Of a DNA stretch of 64,000 nucleotides, positions 1-10,523 are shown one piece after another. The stretch covers positions 4,774,001 through 4,838,000 of the forward strand of contig JAEVHH010000001.1 of assembly GCA_017607445.1 (NCBI GenBank), given 5' to 3'. Source of the DNA: Histoplasma ohiense. Its lineage: Eukaryota; Ascomycota; Eurotiomycetes; Onygenales; Ajellomycetaceae. Each line of letters opens with the position of its first letter. The first letter of the stretch is position 1. The notes under the pieces were generated by a model. That model did no database searches, was not told where the DNA came from, and was given only the letters and a program-made list of their open reading frames with translations. Both the position numbers and the translations under genes were made by a program.

Positions 1-3000
1 ACGCTTGTTACCTGTTAGCGCACAGACAACCGGACCAACCGACGGTCAGACAACGCGAATGAGAACTGGGAGTTGGGATTCATGGGTTGCGAATGGGAGA
101 GTACAGTTCGAACATATCTAGTGTTGACAAATATGACAAATATGACAAAAACAGACAGACAGGCATGGCATGATGGCATGGCCCCATCGACCAGAACCAT
201 GCCTGCTATTGGTTTTTCTTGCTGGTGTTCAGCTCACCGAAACCATGCGTAATTGTTCCTTTCGTCCATGGATGCATTCTTGGAGTCTGTACTCTGTACG
301 CAATGTACACATTCAGAACGTGCTTTTGACCATGTCCGAAAACAGTGCAGCCAGCCATGTCCGTCCCATGTCAGATTTCGAGATCGCCATGCTGCCGACG
401 ATGGGTGGAAATTACAGATGAAACCCCGATCCAACTAAAGAGATCCATACAGAATACATTTCCTCCAAGCTATCCGGGAAGGTATTCCCGTCATCAAGTC
501 ATTATCGTCTAGCCTTATTAAAACCGGTGCCACAGTCGCCTCCACGCTATTATTGGGGAGAATGGGGACCCTTCCTTGTGCTCCGTGGATCCCCTCGATG
601 TTTTGAGGCGGCGTTTATTTGGCATTCATTCCTTCTGATCCATCGTTGTCCATCATATCACTGGTGACTTGGTGGCGTCAGAAGAATTCCTTGTCGATTC
701 GTCGGGGACTCGGGGTGTTGCTGGCCTATCGATTACTCTATATTCCCATGTGGCGGCATTTGACGCCTCGTAGTGGGATCGTGGAACGAGGAAAATGGTA
801 CGAACACAGCCAATCGAAGTGTGTTTCTCTTGGGAATATTTGTCCCGCTTTCATCAGGTTAGAATTGGTTCGTCCCCGCTACTAAGCTCCTTTGATCCCA
901 GTCGCCAAGTTTTAACTAGTGGGCCGGGGCATCAACCGTGTAAAATTGTCCTCGATCTAACAGGGTACAAGTCGTCTGTTTGGAGAGTTGGTGGTAAAAT
1001 GTCACCGTGAAACATAAATAAACAATAAAAGGATTTCCTCCGCCATGACGAGCAGTGTTCTTCGAACGTCCACATCGTGGTGAAAGTTTCTCTGGCTAGG
1101 ATTTCAGCTGTAAGTTGCGGCTTGACGATAACTCAAGGTTGGATCCATTCCGGTGGTTTGGTTATGCTAAAATAAAATAATAAGCCCCCACTCAGGAGGC
1201 CAATAAAACCATCGATCTCCAATAGACCATGCTATCCATGCTCCTGGCCCCATAATAGCGAGTTGACGGGGGAGTTTTTTTCATAACGTAGGCAATTCGT
1301 GCGCTCGACAACTTGAACGTATGTTCACACTGTTATTTTGTGGATTTTTGGGATTTGGTCAGGTTGTAATCCATTACATTCTTGCTTCAAATCCTCCTGA
1401 CTGTGGTTTTGGCCGCGGCATCGGGATGTTGGCTTCCGAAATCAAAACCGTTACGCGCACTTTTGAGGCATGTTAGCGCTGTTGGATCCGTAATGATCAT
1501 TGGAGCAGGCTGCTATCCAAACCTCACAGACTCCGTATGGACCGTACATCAACGGGTGATGTCAAAAATAAACGGGCTTAGGAATGATCAACAAACAGTC
1601 GGAACCAGAACCGTGGGTTTTTCGAATTCTGGAAGTGACAGCCATAACCAACCCAAATCGTCGAACGGAGTGCGGAAGTGTGGAACACCAGCCGATACGC
1701 CTATCGACCCCCCAAAAATGGGGCTAGTTTAGGGGCTGTAACGCTTAAAACTTAGCTTCCAGTGTCAAGCCTCGTAACTTCTGGCAGCAGCGGTCCTGTA
1801 TTGAGAATTCCCATGTAAATTTCTAGTGTGCAATATTTTTTTGGGTTCCACCCTTCGGGAGTTATACTCGTATGAGAAAAACACCATCCAAAACCTTTGT
1901 CCCTGCCATTGATATCAAAGAAGAGAGTATTCAACTACATTCGCTCGGTATTGGACCGGTGAGATGACACTTCAATTTCCAGATCAATCGCTGGAACTGG
2001 GCTCAAAAGCAGGGGCCCAGATGTCATCTCTTTGTCTCATGAAGCAACCTTGGAAGTTTGGCTCGAAAAAATCCCCGTGATTGTTCGGAGCATCCCCCCG
2101 CAGCTATGTATAATGCCAAGCCCAACTTAAGATGAGAACACCTAACGGAGTACTGTGTATATGACTCCCAAAGGCAATAAGGCTGAAGGCAGGAGTCATT
2201 ACTAGGAGGTAATCTTACGCCCATGCTCCTCCAAATATTCATTCCGTGGAACTCGCTCAGAAACCCAAGCTTGTTGTCTCACCTCCCCCAACCCAAGGTG
2301 GATAGTTTCACTGAAAGACAAAATTTTGGGGGGCTTTTGCTATAGCTTGCATTCAGAAAGCTGAGGGGCATACGCGCGGAATTACAATTATAGTTTATTC
2401 ATCTTGATATTTTTTTTAAGCGCTCCTTTGAAGTATGGACAATTTATACAAAGTCAATTAATCAATGTGGTGGACCTTGACCGCTGCTTCACCCTTGGAT
2501 ATACTAATACTAATATACCCTGGTTAAAATCTACTACCCGCTGTCCGGAATCACTCCAAGCAGCAGCCGATTCGTCCGGTCATGATGAGAATGCTCCACG
2601 GCAAATTTACCAGCGTAACGCAAAAGCTTCTTCAAGTCTGAGTCGCACACTTGATTCCCCTGTTCAATTTTTTTTTTTTTTTTAAGATACGGGTTGTTGA
2701 AGGTAGGGCGAAGCAAAGAAGGGCGAGAAATGGCATTTCGGGTTAAATAATGCAAGATGAGTGGGTTGAATTATCTCCGAAAGTTCATACAGCGGTCATG
2801 GGCTTGAAATGAGATAGGCAGGAAGGAAATGATTATTCTTTTGATTATCTCACTGTCATATGTTACCTACAAGAACTGTTGAACTCCTTTCAATGGAAAT
2901 AAAGCGCTGATTTGAAGATTTTTAAGTTAAATGGATCAGCAGCTGGCCCAGAGTGAAACAAGAAGAAAGAATATACTACTATGCTTGAAGTTAGGTTATT

Positions 3001-4091
3001 GGCCTCTTGCGGATAATAGAGTAGAACCACTCAAAAGTGTTTTGTAATCCTCTTGCGCGTAACTTTTATAGTTCATTTGCATACACACATTTCTCTTCTG
3101 TCGGAGTATGAATCAAAATATAAGCAAAAGAGAGTCATTTAGACATCCTTACCGTTAAAGAAATATGTAGACACATATCATAGAGCAGATTTGTTTATAA
3201 GGAAGAGTCAGGTTGCTATATAGACTGAACCAAGGAAACGCAACCCACAACCAGCTTCTTTCTGGTCGTCCTCTTCCCGCCAACGCCTCTTCCCAGTAAT
3301 CTAAGTCAGATCTCGGGGAGTGCCCACGGAGAAGGATATGTTCGGACCGCCAGCACCAACCTGTGTCCGCCATCCATTTCGTGCAGAGCAGATTTGTCCA
3401 CGCATACGCAGTCAGTTTTGAAGGACTGAGGCTGAGCCTAACCGGCTCGGTGATCATAGACATGGATATGAAAGTGGTTGTGAACCCATGCTAATTGAAG
3501 CTCGTTTTGTCCTTCGAGTTTCTCCTCCTTGACATCTCAACCGATAGTGTCCGGACGCGGGGATTGGAAGCTAACGTGTTGGCCCCAGCAATGTTATTTA
3601 TGTTTTTGGGGGCTTCGTCTTTCCGCCTCACTTCATTTCCTTCGCTTTCCCCCATCATTCCCTTCTTTCTGATTGTTGATTTTTATGAGCGATTAGGTTT
3701 GTGGCCTCGATCAATGTGTCGGTTGAAATGGTAGCCAATATGTTGGACAGCTTTGGTTAATTGCAAGCAAACTCTTCAATGCCTTCCTTAGCGCCGATGT
3801 TGACTACCTACCGAAATGCAAACAAGCTTGATTTTATCCCACGACGCCTGGACACCCGCGAGTGCAGCCGTGGTCGATTTAGAATGCTGACAGTCGCAGG
3901 CTATGGAAGCCGACGCTAGGGCCCTATTGGAAGCGGTGCGGGGAGACCGTAGTCCCGTGATCTTGGCGCAAAGATTGGTGGGGTATATCTGATTTCATAT
4001 TTTTTTTTTTTTTCCTGCTCCATCCAAATCCTCAACCCCAATTGTCCTCCCCCAACGCGCTGAGACCGTACCACTTCGCACACAGAGAACC
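1..4091. other. Gene-free left end
   Basis: I find no supportable gene in these 4.1 kb. Open frames on both strands are short (about 115 codons at most), lack family motifs, and do not join through splice sites into anything recognisable. The 1382-1732 frame begins with a signal-peptide-like stretch but has no ATG there. The stretch holds a TGACAAATA-type tandem near 125-150, a 16-nt T run at 2668-2683, and a 14-nt T run at 4000-4013 about 80 bp before the ARG1 start, which is typical of a fungal poly(dA:dT) promoter. TGACTC-type half sites on the minus strand lie near 3131-3138 and 3205-3210. A non-coding RNA or decayed repeat cannot be excluded. Confidence 0.6.
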
Positions 4092-6275
4092 ATGCCTGCC
4101 AAACAGAAGGTCTGTCTGGCATATTCCGGTGGCCTCGACACCAGCTGCATCCTTGCCTGGCTTATCGAGCAAGGATATGACGTCGTCTGCTTCCTCGCGG
4201 ATGTCGGCCAGGCAGAGGACTTCAAAGAAGCTGAGCGCAAGGCTCTATCGATAGGTGCGCTGAAACTGGTTGTTGCTGATCTGAAGCGCGAATTTGTTGA
4301 AGAGCTATGCTATCGCGCCATTCAATGCAATGTGAGTCATGCAATTGCATGCGAGGCTTCTGCCCCTCCATTGACGGGGAACTATACAACGGGGTTGGAT
4401 TGTCATCTATGAATGCATTCAAGGGGGGACAATTGATGCTAATAATATGCGTGTAGGCCATATGGGAGGACAGATATCTTCTCGGGTAAGCTACATCAAC
4501 CTGTGGCGAGAGTAACATCTGATTCTCGTTTGGTTTTGCCGACCACCCACTGACCGCTGATCTAGAACGAGTCTGTATGCAAGCCCTTTCACCTACTCTA
4601 ATTGGCTGCGATACTCATGTGTATAAAGTGCCCGCCCTGTAATTGCGCGTGCGATGATGCGGTGCGCGAAAGAGGAGGGTTGTATCGCTGTCAGTCACGG
4701 TACGTCCGCATATTTTGGGGGGTTTTGCCAGAGCGTAGTTCCATACTAACATTAGATGTTTTAGGTTGCACTGGAAAGGGGTAAGGACAATTGCTCCGCC
4801 TACATCTTGTTTGAATGAAAACTCATTGAGCAATAGCAACGACCAAGTCCGATTCGAGCTTGCTTTTTATGCTATCCAGGTATGCATGGCCTGTTATTTA
4901 CACAATTAGATCAGCTCACCCAACTTCTACTTTATGTTACAATACAATAGCCATCCATCCAAGTGATCGCACCATGGCGTCTTCCTGAATTCTACAACCG
5001 ATTCGCTGGCCGCAATGACCTCCTCAATTATGCTGAACAACACAATATTCCCGTTACATCCACAAAGGCTAAGCCATGGTGCGTCTGATTCAATTGAATG
5101 TGTGACATCCACCATCCATTTTACAAGACTAATGCTTACGTACGATGTGGCAATCAGGTCTATGGACGAGAAGTAAGTGTTCTCGCCACTTTTTCCAGCG
5201 GTATACTCTCTGATTCTTTTGATCGCCGATACTTATTTTGCTGAACGTAGCTTTGCCCACTGCTCCTACGAAGCCGGTATACTTGAAGACGCCGACGTCA
5301 CACCCCCCGATGACATGTGGAAATTGACGGATGACCCTCGCAATGCTCCCGATGCCCCTGAGGATTTCACTCTCGCTTTTGAGAAGGGCATCCCAAGTCT
5401 ATTAACCCTTGGGGGAAAGAAGATCTCCGATTCCGTCGAGATTTTCACCGCACTCAACGAGCTTGGCCGCAAGCACGGTAATTTTTTGATCCCACGATAA
5501 AGCAGAAACATACGGTGCCAGGCCATAAGTATTGGCAACCCCCACTACTCTTCTGCCACAAAACGGCACCATGATCGGAGTGGGGGTTGCCAATACTTAT
5601 AGCCTAGTACAGTACATGAAATAAAGGAGCTAATAAAATTTTTCCTAGGTATCGGACGAATCGACATCGTCGAGAATCGTTACATTGGTCTCAAATCTGT
5701 AAGTCTGCCGAATCGTAGTTCAATTTGCGAAAGAGAGTTACTAACTCCTGTTCAGCGCGGCTGCTAGTAAATTCCCCCCTGGCCTCCTCAGTCACTTGCC
5801 TTTAATCACTCCAAACAAACCACCAGAAAAGGAATTCATTCCCAAACTAACCAAACCGCACAGCGACTCACCTGCCATGACCATCCTCCGCCTCGCCCAT
5901 CTCGACCTAGAAGGCCTCGTCCTAGACCGCGAAGTCCGCCTCCTTCGCGATCAATTTGTAACCGTAACGTGGTCCAAGCTCCTCTACAACGGCCTTTACT
6001 TCTCTCCCGAGCGCGAATTTATCGAGAAGAGCATCCTAGCCAGCCAGGACGATGTTAACGGCCAGGTGCGCCTGCGCTGCTACAAGGGCCTAACCAGCGT
6101 GTTAGGTCGCAGCTCACAGACGAGTAAATTGTATAGCCCTGAGCAGAGCAGTATGGATTCGCTAGACGATTTCCAGCCCACCGATACGACCGGATTCATT
6201 GCTACGCAGGCTATTCGGTTGAAAGCGTATGGGCATGCACAGGCGGATAAGGGGGTTGATTTGAGCCAGGGATAA
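4092..6275 (+). CDS. ARG1: Argininosuccinate synthase (arginine biosynthesis)
   Basis: Joins citrulline and aspartate, using ATP, to give argininosuccinate, the penultimate step of arginine synthesis. My model has 12 exons: 4092-4331, 4457-4485, 4566-4574, 4629-4699, 4765-4780, 4837-4879, 4951-5078, 5158-5172, 5251-5477, 5649-5698, 5756-5766 and 5864-6275. They sum to 1251 nt, 416 aa, the usual family length. The ATP-pyrophosphatase loop YSGGLDTS is at residues 11-18. GTSLARP, SHGCTGKGND, APWRLPEF, HCSYEAGILED, NGLYFSPE and LGRSS follow in the family order. Four exons are only 9, 11, 15 and 16 nt, yet each restores the conserved protein. Intron 9 (5478-5648) carries a foldback element. Intron 1 opens with GTGAGTCAT, which contains TGAGTCA by overlap with the splice consensus. 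Identity is certain; the micro-exons are inferred from frame and homology. Confidence 0.95.
5511..5614 (-). mobile_element. Foldback MITE-like element, copy 1 (in ARG1 intron 9)
   Basis: A 22-bp perfect inverted repeat (5525-5546 against 5579-5600) flanks a ~32-bp loop. Weaker pairing extends outward to about 5511 and 5614. Read on the minus strand, 5600-5511 aligns without gaps to 19479-19568, with 74 of 90 positions identical by hand count. The intron is 171 bp; without this ~104 bp it would be about 67 bp, a normal fungal size. That fits insertion into a pre-existing intron. I see no transposase and no clear target-site duplication. Confidence 0.75.
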
Positions 6276-6582
6276 GTTGTACATACAAAGCAGTAAATTT
6301 TTAAAATGCTACTTAATTTGCATTTTGCGGGGTATGGATCAGGAAGGGGGGAAATTAAGTAACTAAATAAAATAAACAAAGGAGGAGCCAAAAAAGGACT
6401 AGTCTAGATAAGTCTATGCACGACTATATAAAATGTGCATATTGCACCATCTTTAAATCAAGAAGATCGAGTGAACTGCAGAAAAACGCTTATGTCTTCT
6501 TTAGAACCGCATGAAGACGAGAGATGATGAAATGGACAATACTGTATGAAATTAAGCCTTTTTGACATGGCTCCTCAAAGAA
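6276..6582. other. Convergent intergenic spacer
   Basis: This spacer separates the stop codon of ARG1 (+) from that of the M13 protease (-). It is A/T-rich and should contain both 3' untranslated regions. I see no open frame or repeat of note. Confidence 0.6.
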
Positions 6583-9337
6583 TTACCATAGGTCGCACGT
6601 CGGCTCCTTAACAGGGCAGTTGAACGCTTCTCTGAATTGTGGAGAGTTCGCCACGGTTCCCTATATGATCATGATCGTGTCAGTAGAGGGTAGAATGGAG
6701 TTTTCTTCTTGTTCTCCGACAAGAATGTTTGAAAACGTGCAGGTTGAAAAAGGGTTTGGGGGAAATTGTGGTCATTATTTGGGTTATGCTTTTGAAAGGC
6801 TCATGGGGAGAAGTGCTTAGGGAGTGGAGTGGGGATGAAATATTTGTCAACGTACCAAAATCCTAGCAAATTGGGGTGAATGCACATCCGTCTGCACTCG
6901 TATCGCCGCTGCCTGCGGCGTCATCTTTGCACACCAGACCGACCCAAACGATATGAAAAAAAGTTGTTCATGCGTATAATTGCCAAGCCCAGGGAGAGAC
7001 TGCGATGGGGAGGCAGCCTCGCGTTTTTGCCATGCACGGTAGGCGGCCTTCAAGCCGCCTGCGTCTGCAATATTTTCACCTAGGGTCTGCATGCCGTTGA
7101 CTTTCAATATTTTCTGGTCTGGGCCCTCAATCGTGAAATTTGAGTATTGTTTAACAAAGCACTCGGCGCGACTTGTGAATTCTTCCATCGTCCTGTTATC
7201 CCACCAATTTGTCTTGTTTCCATGCTCATCATAACGTCTGCCCGAGTTATCAAAAGCTAATTTATCCGTTAGAAAGGACACTTGGTGAATTAATCATAAT
7301 GGATGGAGGTCCTGGACTGAATAACTTACCATGCGTAAGCTCGTGACCGCCCACTGACCCAAAAGCGCCGTAAGTAAGGTATTTAGGTATAAATGGATGA
7401 TAGAACATAGGGTTTTGCATAATGCCGGCAGGGAAAACGATATCATTGCCTGTTGGGTTGTAGTATGCATTAACAGTGGGCATCGTGGTTTCCCATGCAT
7501 CCCGATTAGTTGGCTTTCCCAACTTGGACCAGTATTTTTTGGCGAGGAATTTTTGTGCACGGACACGATTATCGAAAAAGGCGTCCGTAACGGTCAGATC
7601 TTTATACAAGTTCTTCAGAGCTTCCGCGTTGCGGACATCTGGGCTCTTACTTGAATATCCGACTTTCGGTACAATGTTTCCAACTTTTTCAATTGCCTCC
7701 TTTCTGACGTGGTCGGATAGCCACGTGGTTTCCTCAAGAGTTTCCACAAACACTTCCTTGATGTCCGATATAATTTGGTCGCCAAACTTTTTTGCTTCCT
7801 CGGAAAAAGCCTTTTCAATGAAGAACTTGCTCAGAATCCATCCTAGGTCAGTATCTACGGCAGAAACGCATTTCCTCCACCGCTCTCCAACGGAGTCAGG
7901 GTCTCGGCCAGAAAGAGAATTGTGAAATCGTCGGTATGGCTTGATAATGGGATCTTCAATATCTGTAGCATAGTTCTGGATCACTTTCCATTTGAGGAAC
8001 GAGTTGAGGATAGGTGTTGGAGTATCAGCAAGGAGTTTAGAGAGCTGTTTAAAAGATTCTGGCTGATAGATTGCGATTTTCTCAGCCTTATAGCCGATTG
8101 GTGCCTTGGCAGATATTATTCGTTCGAGGGATATTTGCGGCAACAGTGCTTGGGCATCAGCCAATGAGTATTTAACTGTAGACCCCCGAGCGTTAATATG
8201 TATCTCCGCTAGTTTCTTCTCGAAGTCTACGACAGAAGCCGCATCTGACCCCCCAAAATCCCCCAATACCAGTTCCATAACTTTCGCGTACAGCTCAATA
8301 ACATTCGTGATGTTGTAAAGTTGCGGCGACGGTAACCCAACGTGTGTTGTGAGAGCTACGAATACGATAACCGCATCGGGATTTGTTGAATCAGCCTATA
8401 TATTGTCAGAACTAGAGCAAACACAGAATGTTAATAAGGAAACACACACATCAACGCCAAAATCGATAGGATAACTGGTTCCTATATCAATTAGAGAGAT
8501 GATGGCATCGGCGAGGCTATTTTGATTATCGGCATCGAGTTTGACGCTGTCCACCAGCTTCTGTAATGGTGCTGCCCCGATTTCCTCCAGCCGTGTTTTA
8601 TTCATACAAGCGTTATATGAAGTCTCAAGCGTGATGAAATTTTCACTCATATTAGTGCGGGGATTTTCCAGAATATGGCGTAACGCGGTTTGGACTCGAT
8701 CCTCCACCTGCGACAGCGTGGAAACGGAGCTCTGGCCATATGGAATGTCCTCCTCATAAAAACCCCCGCAAACAAGCTGGTCGAAATTCGTACAAGGATC
8801 AATCGAATCGGGATTGGGGTGCATGTTGCGAAGAAATGAAGAAGATGCATGAATGCACTCGGAAGACAGACATAAGTCTGACTCCGATGAATAATAGTGC
8901 TTTCCCTTCGAATCTGTAACATCGAGTCAGTACATGTCCAGCAAACACACGATTTGATTCATTTGCTCCAAATTTCAATATGAGTGTGTCACAAACAGAA
9001 ATTAACGAATCATGAGGATAAGGTTGTAAGCAAGCTCACATTTGGCCACAAACACAGTTTGTAGGAAGCAACAAACAATGAGAATAAAAGCCCACAGAAT
9101 AACTAGTGAGCGTCCACGTTTAGGTTTCCCGACATATTTAAGGCCCAGCTCCTCATCATCGAGCACTTCGCTACTCGTATCTGGGTGATCGAGGAAGCGC
9201 TGCTGGGGATTGAGTTGCTCTAGGGAATCGCTACAAGCCGCCAATTGCGCAAGTTAGCCTGTATTCTTCATTATTCTAACTATTGTCCAAATGGAGAACG
9301 TGGCTTACCGCTCTCCATCACTGTTCAAGTCTGCCAT
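6583..9337 (-). CDS. M13 family zinc metallopeptidase (neprilysin-like), type II membrane protein
   Basis: Gluzincin endopeptidase that cleaves peptides on the outer face of a membrane. Six exons on the minus strand: 9337-9309, 9230-9040, 8913-8450, 8395-7330, 7256-6856 and 6660-6583, giving 742 aa. There is no signal peptide; one hydrophobic helix at about residues 51-71 after a charged N-tail predicts a type II anchor. The ectodomain opens with the expected cysteines (CLSSEC, DPCTNFDQLVCGG). It carries NAYYNP, then the zinc site HELTH at 579-583, with ENIAD at 644-648 supplying the third zinc ligand Glu644 and Asp648. The C-terminus keeps VWCAK, DVHSP, EAFNCP and the final CDLW. All catalytic residues known for neprilysin are present, so the enzyme should be active. 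The natural substrate is unknown. Confidence 0.93.
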
Positions 9338-10523
9338 TATCCTACGTCTGGATTATAGCCATAGGGCCCAAACGAACACAGCCGAAAGGCAAGCAAGGCA
9401 TGTCAAAAAAAGAAGGCCCTAGGGGTTCGCATGTATGGCTGGAGGTTGGTATATAAAACCTAGATATGAACTGTATCGGATACCTCGGAAGAACATCTTT
9501 GAACATCTGGCCGCATGGTGTGGGGGGATCAATCAACTTGGTAACTTGACCCCAGAGGGAAGCTCTTCACATGGCCTCCAGAAAGAAGGTTTGTTGTGGT
9601 GGAAGATATGAATTTGGCATCATCGATCAGTGGCCATGGTCTGGCTGGTTCCAGTGCATGATGTGGCTCTGCATCTGTATCCTGTTTCGGCAATGATCCG
9701 CCAATCCGAGCGGCTGTTTCAGGGGTCGGTTCTGGCTCCCATTCTGCCATTGATACAACCGGGCAGCTTTGATTGAGGATCCGGGCTGGATGCGCGGCGC
9801 ACGGCACCGCGCCTAGATCAAGATCGATAATGATTCAGTGGATGATAATGCATTTTCTGGGTTGTTTTCTGGGCCCCTGAAAGGGCGTTGCTAATAATCT
9901 CCATTAGTTATTGATTGCAAACAGATATCGGGCTGTGCTTCTCAAACGCTCTGGATTCAAGTGTTTCCATGGTATTTGTTTTGGTGAGGTTCGCACTTTG
10001 GCCACCAGGGTAAACGGCCCATCTTTAAGGCCATGTGTTCTCAGTTCCATTTTAACACGGTGTGTCTTAACAGTTTCTGCTCCGGACCAAGGGTAGCAGT
10101 GACCCGTGGAAAGAAGGTTGAAATAAGATGGCGGAGCCCCGGTGGAGTGTTCCGCCCCAACCAAGCCCGAGTTGAATGACATAAGCAGCTGTGGCTGGTG
10201 AAGAGTTTGGAGTTTGTTATTCTTTGCGCGATGATTTCACGACTCATCGAAGGAGCAGGGGATCCGTTTGATGGCGAACTGAGGGCAGCTATCCAACTTC
10301 TTTGGATATGCTGGCTTGACGATCAAGGTAAGAGACTACTTTTAATGTATTCCAGACCTCTGATATTCCCCGTCGTGATTCATGTGCGAGACCTGATCAG
10401 ATGTTCCTGTCTCACCCACCGAATACTGTCGCGGAATATAATGTCAAAATAAACAGAATGTGTTCTCATTCTTCGTCGCTCGGAAAGAAATTAAGCTAAC
10501 CAAAGCCAAACTAACTACTCCAG
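9338..10523. other. Divergent promoter region (M13 protease / MAD1)
   Basis: No gene is supported here; short open frames on both strands lack motifs. The sequence directly before the MAD1 ATG (CTAAC, then CAG|ATG) looks like an intron end. A strong donor, AAG|GTAAGAG, sits at 10328. This suggests a ~196-bp 5' leader intron (10328-10523) in the MAD1 transcript, because joining it does not extend the MAD1 frame. Confidence 0.45.

Noticed and set aside
1382..1732. 116-codon frame with a signal-peptide-like beginning
   Set aside because: It begins at TTG; the first in-frame ATG is internal and the rest has no motif or plausible exon partners.
1960..2031. Short inverted repeat GAGATGACA / TGTCATCTC
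   Set aside because: Nine-base arms over a ~50-bp loop are within chance expectation and no second copy was seen.
4333..4339. TGAGTCA at the start of ARG1 intron 1
   Set aside because: It overlaps the GTGAGT splice-donor consensus, so the match is largely forced by splicing and is not good evidence for a CpcA site.
9529..10182. Two ~90-codon minus-strand frames between the M13 gene and MAD1
   Set aside because: No motif, no consistent splice links, and overlap with the two divergent promoters.
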